Assembly: GCF_027580225.2 (NCBI RefSeq)
Contig: NC_073358.2
Location: 47,268,001-47,332,000, forward strand
Reading direction: 5' to 3'
DNA length: 64,000 nucleotides
From: Misgurnus anguillicaudatus
Taxonomy: Eukaryota; Chordata; Actinopteri; Cypriniformes; Cobitidae
Shown here in pieces: positions 1 through 10,500 of this stretch; position 1 is the stretch's first letter, and each line of letters starts with the position of its first letter. The translations under genes were made by a program, and so were the position numbers. The notes below the pieces were generated by a model. It was not told the DNA's origin. It made no database searches and saw only the letters and a list, made by a program, of their open reading frames with translations.

Positions 1-555
1 CCTGTAATCATGTTACTACTAGAGCAAGCTCCTGATTGATTAACGCTCCACGTTTTTTCGCCAGATGTCAAATTATTCAACTTGCGCGTTTGCACTGCAA
101 TTCGCGCGACCTAGACGCTGAAATGAGGCGAAATCGTGTCTACCACGCCGCGCTAAACCCTTATGCTACGTACACACCAAACACGTAGCATCGCGTTACT
201 CCCTGTAGATTACTCGCAGGATTTATCTTCGTGCCATGCGAATTTTTCGCTCAAGTTGAATATTTTCAACTTGGGCGAAGACGCGTTTGAGGCGAATAGC
301 GCGTGTTTTCGCTGCAAACGTGCCGCCCATATCGCGTCATTCACATCGCCCCACGCCAGGACACATCTGATCGCGTCTTTGCATTGACTTTGTATGTAAT
401 CTACTCTCGCAAATCGTTGAACTCGAATCTGGTGTGAAGCCACAGTTATTTGCGCCATTAGACCTCCAGAGGCGCATCAACGCGTCTTCATATTGACTTA
501 ACATTGAAATCACTCGTGCTTGACGCCTCTACCGCGGCTGGTGTGAATGCAGCAT
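1..555. mobile_element. family A TIR element (Harbinger-like), 3' part, with a nested ~285-bp MITE unit
   Basis: Shares words with 20213-21012 and 44998-45310: GATTGATTAACGC, CAACTTGCGCGTT, ACCTCCAGA and the terminal CTGGTGTGAATGCAGCATAA. A unit of the 47320-48780 satellite family (TTATGCTACGTACACACC at 161, to about 457) interrupts it. The left end is cut by the window. It lies in the rfc5 intron or 3' region. Class is inferred from the TWA-type flanks and the MADF fragment in another copy. Confidence 0.6.
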
Positions 556-565
556 AAGAGTTTAT

Positions 566-1526
566 ATATAGCCGTTCTTTCATTTGATATATTTGTATGA
601 TAGGGGTGTAACGGTTCAAATTACTCACTGTTCGGTTCGTATCACGGTTTAAGGGTCACGGTTCGGTGCGTTTCGTTAAACTTTGGTTACAACAGGCTTC
701 TTTACAAAAATTTAAACCCAAGCCGTTTTTAACTATTATACTATATGTAGCCTACCGGCTTTATAGTAACTTCAAAATGCACATAAAATAGCTTAGAACA
801 CTGGGTTACTTTTTATATTTAATGCCACTATCTTCAGGTTTTTTCGCAAGAAGATCAGTTTGTTAACATTTAAACATGAAGGCAATGTGTGCTGTTTCTG
901 TCTCACCTGTGATCGCGTGTAATCAAGAAAACCCTGCGATGACGGCGTAATAAGCGACTCTTCATATTAGATGTATTGCCTTGAGCATACGGCACTCACA
1001 AATTTTACATTTTTATCCACGTTTTCTTGAGCATCGCTGCTGCAGTAGACTTAAATGAAGCTGCCGGTGCCTCAATTAGCGTCTTTTCTCCTTGGCTTGC
1101 CGTGTTAAACGGTCCGTGCCACACACACACACAAACGCACACACCAACACGTGAGGAGGAACTGTGAGGTTGGCAACAGATTTGCATAGCATACTATGAG
1201 TTGATTGGATAGGTACTCTCACGTAAACACCACAGAGCTTATTCAGAACCATACATTAGCAGTTTTATGCGTTGTTTTTTAACCAAACTATATTAGAAAT
1301 GCGTGGTCGAATCAAACACGGTGCACCGTGGTGCACGTGTGTCCCGAACCGCGAGAGGATGACGGGACGATTCGATTATTTACCGAGAACCGTTACACCC
1401 CTATTGTATGATTGTATATTTTTAGAAAAAAAATTCCTGGAAGACATTTTGTGAAACTTTTGTGAAAATCTCAAAAAATGCTGGCGGGCAACTTAAAAAA
1501 AAAAAACTGCTGGCAGCAAATGAGTT
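566..1526. mobile_element. remnant of TTAA-flanked element, split by a hAT insertion
   Basis: GTTCTTTCATTTGATATATT at 574-593, and the stretch 1412-1526 with GCTGGCGGGCAACTT and ending GCAAATGAGTTAA, match the right part of the elements at 34660-35507 and 42523-43499. The hAT at 601-1403 separates the two pieces. Confidence 0.65.
601..1403. mobile_element. non-autonomous hAT element, 803 bp
   Basis: Terminal inverted repeats TAGGGGTGTAACGGTTC at both ends, flanked by a perfect 8-bp duplication TTGTATGA (593-600 and 1404-1411). That combination is the hAT signature. No transposase-like ORF is inside; a short CA run lies near 1122-1145. Confidence 0.85.
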
Positions 1527-1770
1527 AATACTGACTGAGTAGAGCCACGCCAAAGACTGAAATCAATGCGAAGTCAATGACTGAAATCAAACTTTGATGC
1601 TCCTGATCTCATCATTAGATTATCAGACTGAATTTTACAAACAGGGTCACATATAATCACACTACTCTCATAAATGTGTTATAGTGGACATTGAAATGGC
1701 AGAACCCAGTTCTTTGCCATAGGGCCATTTGGGACCCCAGCAGGGGAACTGATGTAGGGGCAGATGGTAC
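1527..1770. other. rfc5 intron, no recognised content
   Basis: AT-rich sequence downstream of rfc5 exon 5 on its strand. I see no exon, repeat or RNA gene here. Confidence 0.4.
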
Positions 1771-1843
1771 CTCTCCTTAAAGCGTTCTGTGCATCCTGGG
1801 TCATAGCGTCCGCCTCATCCAGGATCACCAACTTAAAGCCCTT
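1771..1843 (-). CDS. rfc5: rfc5 coding exon 5 (Walker B)
   Basis: A 73-nt exon encoding KGFKLVILDEADAMTQDAQN and ALRR, ending one base into the next codon at a GTACC donor. DEAD is the Walker B box. The acceptor reads TTTAAG with a weak pyrimidine tract. The following VIEKFTENTRF exon is not seen between 1 and 1770. Confidence 0.88.
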
Positions 1844-3089
1844 CTTAAAGCACACATTTGGTCAATGGGAAAACATGTTAGATGAAATCATACAACATAT
1901 AAGAACATAATGTGAAGAAAAAAGTGCATTGGACGAGCTGCTCTTCTTAAAAATGGTCCGCGTGCTGGCAAAGCTTAGGATCGGCCCCCTTACCACATCT
2001 ATACCGCGGTCATCTGACGCATTAAGCTGATGAATTCAGATTAGTAATAAATCAAAACAAGCATATTTAACATCTTTACAAGCACAAATCCTATCTATTT
2101 ATCTACAGCTGGTATGTCTCTCTGTAGCATATCAATATCGCATAATATCAGGTATCATCTTCATTACCTCCAGGACCATGGAGTTGAACTCTTTATCTTT
2201 GTAAAGCTGTTTAGCACACGCGAGTATAGTAGAGGTCTTTCCTGTTCCCGGAGGGCCGTAGAAAAGCAGATGAGGCAATCTCTCTTCACTGATAAACTTC
2301 TGAACTGTAAAGCAATGCCGTCACATCAGTACATCAGCAAAAATATATATAGTCCCAATATCTCCTGTTTGATTAAATATTATCCTACACATGTATTGGG
2401 TACCATAAATATCAGTACGTACTTGTGCTTAGTATGTCTTGGTGAGAGATCAAGTCATCCAGTGTCTGAGGTCTGTACTTTTCAACCCTGAAATAAAAAC
2501 AAAACATTAGATATGGTAACAACGTTTGTGTGCTTATAATCATTTGAGTTCATTGACTACTTAGTACAGACGATCTTATTATTACATTAGCAGTCATGCC
2601 AGCTAAATGTGGTGAATAATAAGCAATATACAATTAAAGATTATCCAGAATGTTTTGCTGTGAACTGATTCCACTTCAGCCATCAGTTATAATACTGTAT
2701 GTCAACTATCCTAATATAGTGCAGGCAAAAGCAACAACATGTCTGTCATATCAGATATTTTGCATGTATTGCATTGTTTACAAATATACTGCAATGCATG
2801 CTTCGTATTTTTACTAACGCTACACATTAACGTTAGCCTGCTTGTTTATAACATGGATTTGAAAGAAAACTTACAACGGTATGTAAATACAGGCTAATAC
2901 AAGTGAAACACGTACATCCAATCTACAAAAAACATGTTTGCTAAAGTATGCATGCAATAATATCGCATGCTCAATGTTTTGGAAGTCTACAAACGTTTCA
3001 GAACACAAAATAAAAAGTCGTACTAGTAAATGCAACCATTACCATGGTAAATTTCTTGTCTGGTTCTGCGACTTACTCGTTGATGCCAT
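1771..3089 (-). CDS. rfc5: rfc5, replication factor C subunit 5, coding exons 1-5 (3' part outside window)
   Basis: AAA+ ATPase small subunit of the RFC clamp loader, which loads PCNA on primed DNA in the nucleus. Five exons read on the minus strand: 3089-3043, 2487-2423, 2304-2168, 2026-1946 and 1843-1771, phases joining exactly, about 134 residues. The protein starts MASTSKSQNQTRNLPW and continues VEKYRPQTLDDLISHQD; Walker A GPPGTGKTS is in exon 3, and Walker B LVILDEADAM in exon 5. The family is about 335-340 residues, so roughly 60% is missing and is expected left of position 1. It is head to head with ksr2, as known for vertebrate KSR2-RFC5. The exon 4/5 junction lacks a GT donor (see finding), so a damaged copy or assembly error is possible. 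Confidence 0.9.
1946..2026 (-). CDS. rfc5: rfc5 coding exon 4 (abnormal donor)
   Basis: An 81-nt exon after a CAG acceptor encoding LNASDDRGIDVVRGPILSFA then STRTIFK, the conserved sensor/Walker-linking segment. The coding end is set by similarity. The next bases are AAGAGC, not GT; inserting only GT would give a perfect GTAAGA donor. Reading on without splicing reaches a stop in the intron. Confidence 0.85.
2168..2304 (-). CDS. rfc5: rfc5 coding exon 3 (Walker A)
   Basis: A 137-nt exon between a CAG acceptor and a GTAATG donor, ending in phase 0. It encodes QKFISEERLPHLLFYGPPGT and onward through GKTSTILACAKQLYKDKEFN to SMVLE. GPPGTGKTS is the P-loop that binds ATP in active clamp-loader subunits. 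Confidence 0.92.
2423..2487 (-). CDS. rfc5: rfc5 coding exon 2
   Basis: A 65-nt exon between a CAG acceptor and a GTACGT donor. It encodes VEKYRPQTLDDLISHQDILS and part of the next Thr-Ile codons. This is the near-invariant start of the AAA+ fold in RFC small subunits. Confidence 0.9.
3043..3089 (-). CDS. rfc5: rfc5 coding exon 1 (start codon)
   Basis: The ATG at 3089-3087 opens a 47-nt coding piece, MASTSKSQNQTRNLP plus the first two bases of the Trp codon. It ends at a GTAATG donor. The third Trp base is supplied by exon 2, giving the conserved NLPWVEKYRPQ. The length of the N-terminal extension before NLPW matches fish RFC5 as I recall it. Confidence 0.88.
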
Positions 3090-3310
3090 ATTTTTTATTT
3101 TTGCTACATTAACAACACGATGTGTGTTCGCGCGTTTTTCTGACTAGACGTAAAGGATTCAGTCTGTGGTTTGTTTGTGACAGCGTCTTGACCAATCAGA
3201 ATGCCGTTTCTATCGTAAAGGCGGGGCTTAATGAGGAAGCGTCTTACTGTGATTTTAAAATAAGAGTTCACAACCGTTTACAAAACTCGTCCTTGCTGAA
3301 AGTACTTTTG
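3090..3310 (-). promoter_or_regulatory. probable rfc5 proximal promoter with inverted CCAAT box
   Basis: Directly upstream of the rfc5 ATG. A CCAAT motif at 3192-3196 (ATTGG on the gene strand), a GC box GGCGGGGC at 3220-3227 and a GCGCG-rich word near 3130 sit close together. CCAAT, GC and E2F-like words are typical of replication-gene promoters. The transcription start is not visible. Confidence 0.45.
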
Positions 3311-4419
3311 TTTTTTTAGGCGCACTTACATATATACATATAAAATAATATAAAGCGTATACAAATTTAGCAGTGCAGTTTGCTAGTGTTAGTGTAAATC
3401 ATAAAAGGAACAGTACAATTGGACCCTCAAAATCTCAAACTATTTTGTATCAGTTACAACCTTCACAAATAACCAACAGGGCAAAAAATTTGGGAAAAAA
3501 AACTAACAGAAATTCTAGTTTAAATTAATCGTAGCAACATTACAAACCTAAATTACGACTTACGCTTTTAAGCAGAAATTCAGGAATTGTTTAAACTACT
3601 AAAAAATAAACAAATAAATAACTATTACAAAGACGAACCAGAAACTTTGCAAAAAGTCTAAAATGTATAGTTAATCAATAAACAAAAGCATCACTTTTAT
3701 AAAAAAGTCTTGCACCTGACCTGCAGGTTGTTTACAGCTATAAATTTTAAACAGGTGCAGCCTGATTTTGTCAATCCCACATCATTCTATAGAAATGCAG
3801 TACAACAGTCGATTTTAACACTTGATATAAAACAGTGGATTGATTTTTCAAAGGTCCTTTGAGTTCTACAGTGAGCTCACCGCATTGATGCTTATCTCGC
3901 GAGAACTCTCATCCCTGCTCGTGTCGGCGATGCGATGCTGGTGCTGTTGCTGCGAATTTGATTGACGCGAACATGTCGGTGTGGTGGGGGAGCGCCGGGA
4001 TGCAGCTGATGATGGTGATCCAGGGGAGTACATGCAGTCAAATCAAACGTTATCGTTAAGAAATATCACCTGCCGTTATCTTTACGTTGTGGGTTTTCCT
4101 TTATCATCTGTGATGTCTCAATCTGTGTTGCACTTCACGAGCGCGCAATGGATCTAGCCGATGCCGCCGCAGCGAGGATCTGATTTTATTTGGTTCTTTC
4201 CTTCACAATCTGTGTATTATGTATTATCAGGATATCCAAGAAATGACAACGATGGAATCGCCGTACACGTAGTCTAGTTTTCATGACCACACACACGAGT
4301 GTCGCTTAAATGTAATTGACGCTCACCTGTTTGTGCTTTCACGAACGCACCATCAAAGTGATTTCGTATTGAGGAAAAAAGTAGTGTGCACTAGAGGGAA
4401 CGACCACTGCTCACAAATT
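3311..4419. promoter_or_regulatory. rfc5-ksr2 divergent intergenic region and ksr2 5' flank
   Basis: The 1.33 kb between the two start codons (3089 and 4420). The left part to about 3860 is AT-rich with no recognised element. From about 3880 to 4420 CpG frequency and GC content rise, consistent with the ksr2 promoter and 5' UTR. No TATA box is convincing. A short ORF beginning at ATG 3972 could be an upstream ORF or chance. Confidence 0.4.
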
Positions 4420-4596
4420 ATGGACGAGGAGAACATGACCAAAAGCGACGAGCATCTTCTGAGTTTGCAGAAAGCCTTGCAGCAGTGCGAACTGGTGCAG
4501 AACATGATTGACATCAGCATCTCCAGCCTGGAGGGTTTGAGGACCAAATGTGCCACATCCAACGACTTGACACAGAAAGAAATCCGAACCCTGGAG
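4420..4596 (+). CDS. ksr2: ksr2 coding exon 1
   Basis: A 177-nt exon of exactly 59 codons, beginning [20 protein letters not shown] and ending EIRTLE before GTAAGC. This is near identical to vertebrate KSR2. The ATG has A at -3 and G at +4. The frame stays open upstream, but the candidate start there is GTG, not ATG. The Leu/Glu heptad pattern is the start of the CA1 coiled coil, which helps KSR pair with BRAF. Confidence 0.94.
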
Positions 4597-7500
4597 GTAA
4601 GCCTGCATCTTTTTTGCCAGATACGTGAATGTTGCACAGACCACCCCTGCATTTCTACAAATATCACGAGAGCGTGTGCGTCTGCGTGTGTGCCTGCACA
4701 ATAAACATTTCTGCGTCTTGCAGATTTGTGTAAACATAAAGGTGCATCTCGGGGAATCACAGTATTGGATTTATACGTGTTCGCGTGCGGCGTAATAGAT
4801 GAAGTAGCTTGCGCTGCGGCGCGAGTTTGCGCATTCTGCAGGTGGTGAGAGGAAGGTGGCTCGTGCGCTGCTAACATGGACACCGAAAAGCGGCCTAATG
4901 TTGACATCAATTTATCCTCATCCTATTTAAATCATCCGCGCCAGGAACCTGTGGGATGTACTTTTTTCAGATGCATCGTTGTAAATTGCATAATGTAGCA
5001 GTAACAGTCCCAGATATGTAGTTGTGATGTGATGCCAGTTTGTGTTTTTATAAACTAGTGCTCTTTTTTTATATCTAGAGAGCTGGGTAACCGATGCCAG
5101 AAATAATACAATACATAATGCATTTTAATCAGAGCAGATGGGAAAACACACTGTTGCAGAAATAAACACAGTTGTTTTCCCATAATATTTACCTGAAAAT
5201 ATGTTTATTTTTATATTGACGCTGTACGGCAGAGTTTAGGGCTATGACAACTTTTCACGAGGAAATCACTTTTATTGGGTAATGCACGTCATCGTATACA
5301 GTATTGATGTATAAATAAACGTCCTGGCAGATATATCAATCTTTCACAGTGCAGGTCTCAACTTTTTTGACTTCAAGGCATCCCTATTGTCTACAAAAAT
5401 ATTTGAAGGCCCCCACAATCACAGTTTCTACCCAATAAAATGTTGTAGAGCTTACTAAAATATATTTGTTAAATAACCAAACACTAAGAAATATTCAATC
5501 CAAACGCATTACTATAAACTCAAAGCCTCAGCTAATATAATGTTTCTGATAATTCCCATAACTAACGTTAGGTTGCAAGAAGTTCACATCCAATAGCAAC
5601 ATTTTTGTGTTTTAGTTCTTATCGCTCGACGCTTGAAGTTTCAACATCCCTAGACCCCAGTCTTTAACTATTCCTTTTTATTGAATTGCTTTGGCAAGAA
5701 GTCCTAATGATTATGAAGTTGCTTTAGATATAAATTTTTAAAGGGGCCATGGCATCAAAATCTGACTTTTTCCAAGTTTAAGTGCTATGATTGGGTTCCC
5801 AGTGCTTCTATCAACCTAGAAAATGTGAAAAGATCAACCCAGTAACTTAGTTTTGGTAAACCATTCTCTACAAACACATGAAAAAAACAGGTCGTTGAAA
5901 TTTGGCTCTCCTTATGATGTCATAAGGAGCTCTTATTATAATAATACCACCCCTTAATCTGCACTATCCAATCACAGCACTGCCATTTAGTGCAGAGAAA
6001 AGCACAATTGAGTTTTAATTTCAACAAACCACCATCATTGTGATCAGTGTTTGAATTTCATCAGCTCATTTGCATTTTAAAGGACACACCCAAAACGGCA
6101 AATTTTTGCTACAAAGTGGCAACTTTAACATGCTATAATAAATTATTTATATGGTATTTTGAGCTAAAACTTCAGATATGTGCTCTGGGGACACCAGAGA
6201 TTTATTTGACATCTTAAAAAAGTGCCATGGCCCCTTTAAAATCCAGTATCTTTCAAATGTGTTCTCTTTTTATTTCTCATTTAAAAGTTTGGTTAAAAAT
6301 CAGACTCAGATGGCGACGCCCATATTCATTGAATAAATTAAACAACACTTTAATATGTTTAATTTGTTATTTAAAATGTTAGAAGGAAATATATTTGAAG
6401 TCTATCCAGAATGGACTGACAGATGTGTCCTGTGCTGTCTGGTTGGACTATGTCCTCTTTGCAGAATAAACAGATGCAAGAAATCGTAAAAGCGGTCTTT
6501 GCTTAAGGGCTTATATAGATATTACCGTGTAGTGTTTTTATACTGTCCGTAAAGTGTTTTTATACAGTTATTCTTCTGATTATGATTTTATGTTGTCTCA
6601 CACAATATTTCCCATGAGACTATGACATTATTGACAATATTTCCCATTCTCTATGACATTGTTTTGGCTGTGGTTTGAGTAACAACGTGTGACATAAAAG
6701 GTGATCTTGCATGCTGGCAAAGCTTCCAGTCATTTGAATTCTTCTGCCAGACCGTCTGCTTATTAAAAGCCGTGTAGTATTTCTGCACTGACGTGGGGAA
6801 GCCCGGTATCCACTGGCTGTTGTGTGCAGCCGTCACCGGGTGTCAGTATGTCACAATGAAGCACTTTGTTTGTTCATGTTGATGGAATAATAATTATAAA
6901 CATTAGACATTATCTCGCTGCTTGTTTATCTGGTGATGGACGTGCATTACCATGCTGTGTTTGCTTGGTACTACAGTAGCCGTGTACTAAATGCAATGGC
7001 ATTTCATTACAGTTGACTCTTCTTTAACTACTGTGCTGTTGATATCCCAAATATGATAACAATATTAGGTTTAATATAATAAAAATAACTCTGATATGGA
7101 ATTTAGGATTAGGAATGTCAGAATATAATTTATGTTTTACAGTTACGATGCAAAACTGATATTTTGGGAATCGAAAATTTATTTCAATTCTGGAATCGGA
7201 TTCTTAAGATCAGAAATCGGATCCTTACTATAAACCTTAAAAACGTTTCTCATATCAACTCCTTCATGTGCATGTTAATATAGCCAAGGAAGGTGTTTTA
7301 TTCAGTTCATCTGTGAAGACCTGACCCATGACAGTTTACTCGAAGATCTTTACATCAATTTTTAATTTTCATGTAAGTCAAGTGAATCTCATTTAATACT
7401 TGATTGCATTAAAAAAATCTAGCACTTAATTACTTTTAAGTTTTACTTAATTATTAATAAGAAATATTTTAATGTACTTAAGTATTAAAGATAAAAAACA

Positions 7501-10500
7501 ACTTTTATGAAATGTAGTGGAGTAAAATATACTAGTATTGTGTATCAGAATGTAGTGAAGTAAATGTTTGCCAAAGAAAAACACTTTGATAAAGTTCACA
7601 CAGCAGTGAGTAAAAATACTTCAATACTTTACATCTCATAAAGCCAACATTATGCTAAGTGTTGCCAGTTTGAAAACAACAAGTTGTCTTTATAATATCA
7701 CAATTATTATATATATAACAAAGTTTATATGTTATTTATTCATTAAAATAAATGTGACCCTGGACCACAAAACCTTCTTAAGTTTTAAGTAACATGGTTA
7801 TATTTGTAGCAATTTCCAAAAATACATTGTATGGGTCAAAATTATAGATTTTTTTATGCCAAAACCCATTATCCTAAGTAAAGATTATGTTCCATGAAGA
7901 TATTTTGTAAATTTTCTACCATAAATATAGCAAAACTTTATTTATCTTTAGTAACTTTAAAAAATGTAGCTATATTCTCAAATTTTTTATTTATTCCCCC
8001 CAGATTTTCCAATAGTTGTACAGTATCTCGGGCAAATATTGTCCTATCCTAAGAAACCTTGGCAATTTCCCCATAGCCCTTTCCAGCCTTGTGGACAATT
8101 TTGTCTCTTGTGTCTTTGGACAGCTCTTTGGTCTTGGCCATGTTAGGCCCTGGCCCAAATGGCACACTCCAGACTTGTGGTCCTCCTCAGAGTCCACACT
8201 TTGATGACATCACGTAGTCCAGACTTTAGGGACCCTTGAGTCCACGTGGGTGCACTGGAGTCATATTTTGGGACAGACTCGAGCATCACACCGGAAATAG
8301 GTAGCGAAGTTGCCCGTCAGTGTGAACTCCTCCCTTCCTTCGTCTGATTGGTCTGATTGACCTTTCGCAAGGACTTCTGGGTTGGTAAAGTGCGTGAAGC
8401 GTACTGCAGTGCGGGTTTCGCTGAAGGCCGCATCAAGGGGGCAAAGGAGGACTAAGCGAGAACGCACAATTTAAGGCCACGAGACCGAAAGTCTACATGA
8501 AGTGCGCCATTTGGGACAGGGCTTTTGTAGTTGGATTCTTACTGATTGTTTGGGGTGGACAGGTGTCTTTATGCAACTAACAACCTCAAACAGGTGCATC
8601 TAGTTTAGGATAATAGTGGAGGTGGACATTTTAAAGGCAGACTAACAGGTCTTTGAGGGTCAGAATTCTAGCTGATAGACAGGTGTTCAAATACTTATTT
8701 GCAGCTGTATCATACAAATAAATAGTAAAAAAATCATATATTGTGATTTCTGGATTTTTTTAGTTAATAATTTTATATCAACATATGATATTGGACCCAC
8801 AGTTTTTCTCTAATTTAGCACATTTGTCTGTTCACTTGTCTGAGCACCATCAATAAAATCTATTCTTCTTGACTTGAGGAATTCCCTAATCAAAATAAAT
8901 CAATTTCTCGTTTTAGCTACAGCCTTGATTTCCACACTACTGCTTCATCAGATCCATTCCACTTGCCTCATTCTGAGTCCATATATTTAAACTCCATTTC
9001 GTGTTTTCACTACTTTCACCCCTCTTTGTACTCCCACTATACAGCAGGCCAAGGTAAACAAAACTTTTAGGCTATAAAAGCAATTATTTAATTTGTAGGC
9101 ACCAGAATACAAAAAATGGCATCTTCTCCAGTAAATGTTTGTTTTTTTGGGGGACCCGACCCACCCACATTTTTGACGCCCATTTGTGCACTGTCTGAAG
9201 CCTTTGAGGATTTCTGGGCACTGGCTTTTGACAAAAAATTGATAACCTTTTGTGACTATGCAGCACTGGCTAGATCGGTCCGTTAAAGGCGTTAAAAATG
9301 TTAACATGTTATTTTCCCTTGAATTAATTAATTTATTAATCAAATAACTGATTTTTAATTAATTAATTAGTTAACAGCCCATATATATATATATATATAT
9401 ATAAATATATCCATCACAAAAGGTTCATGTGACATCATATTTATGGTCTTGGCATCATAGGGGTGGTTTCCCGGACAGGGATTAGCTTAAACCAGGACTA
9501 GTTATCTAATAATTGTCTGTGTGTCTGTCTGTCTGTCTCCACACTGTTTTAGGATTCGGGTCAGTCCGGTTTCAGCTGCGAAATCATACAGTATTTAGTC
9601 CAGTGTGTGAATTGAAAATGTACATGAATTTGAAAAGCGTCCCTCGGCTTTAATCTTTGAATTTCAGGTGACCCTCAACCCCTGGAACCCACAGACAATG
9701 TGCTTTGTTTGCCCAACATTCAGGAAACAGCGTTGCCATGGGAGAACAACTCGACCCAAATGAAACAGACTGAATATAAGGATGGACACTGTTCAGTAAA
9801 TTGAAAATGATGAAAAAAAAATAACTGATTTTTATTCTTAAAAAGTAACCACATTTGGGTGACATCCCATTGCTGAATAAGTTGTCTACCATCGGTTTTC
9901 TTGCTTGCTTAACGTGTAGGACGTTTCTCAAGCAGATAATCAAATTACACTGAAAAAAAGTCTCTGGGGCAATACCCTTTAAAAATTTCCTAATATATAT
10001 ATACAGATATACATTTACTACGTCTGAGGTACTAATAGGAACTCTTCAGGTGCAAATGTCTTGAAAGGGTCATTTTTTGACTCTTTTTTCAGTTTGACAT
10101 GTTCCTGTTTGCTGCATACTGAGCTTTTATATGTCCATTTATCACATGAATATTGATGTTTTAGGATTATCTATTTAATTTACAGTGTTTTATCATAAAT
10201 CCATACATTTTATACATTTTTTAATGTTGATATACATTTTTGTGTAGTACTAACAGTTTCATTAGAAATAAGGTCACTAACACATCAAACACATTCTGCA
10301 TGCTGGTAGAAACATTGTGGATTTTTTGTAATATTGCTAAATCCAGGCCTGAAAACCACACAAAGACATTACTTAAAGACACAAAGAAAGAGTTTTACAT
10401 TATCTGAAAGTTGAATATTTATAGTAGGAAATATATTCATGAAATATCTTCATGGAACATGATCTTTACTTAACCCATTTGTGCCTGATGCTGCGCGCCG

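Noticed and set aside
4333..4419. N-terminal extension of ksr2 upstream of ATG 4420
   Set aside because: The open frame upstream begins with GTG, not ATG; the MDEENMTKS start has good context and agrees with known KSR2.
4353..4910. 185-codon antisense ORF over ksr2 exon 1
   Set aside because: Shadow of a conserved coding exon on the opposite strand; no family resemblance.
9084..9343. Overlapping minus-strand ORFs of 60-118 codons
   Set aside because: No domain, no splice context and no coding-type composition.
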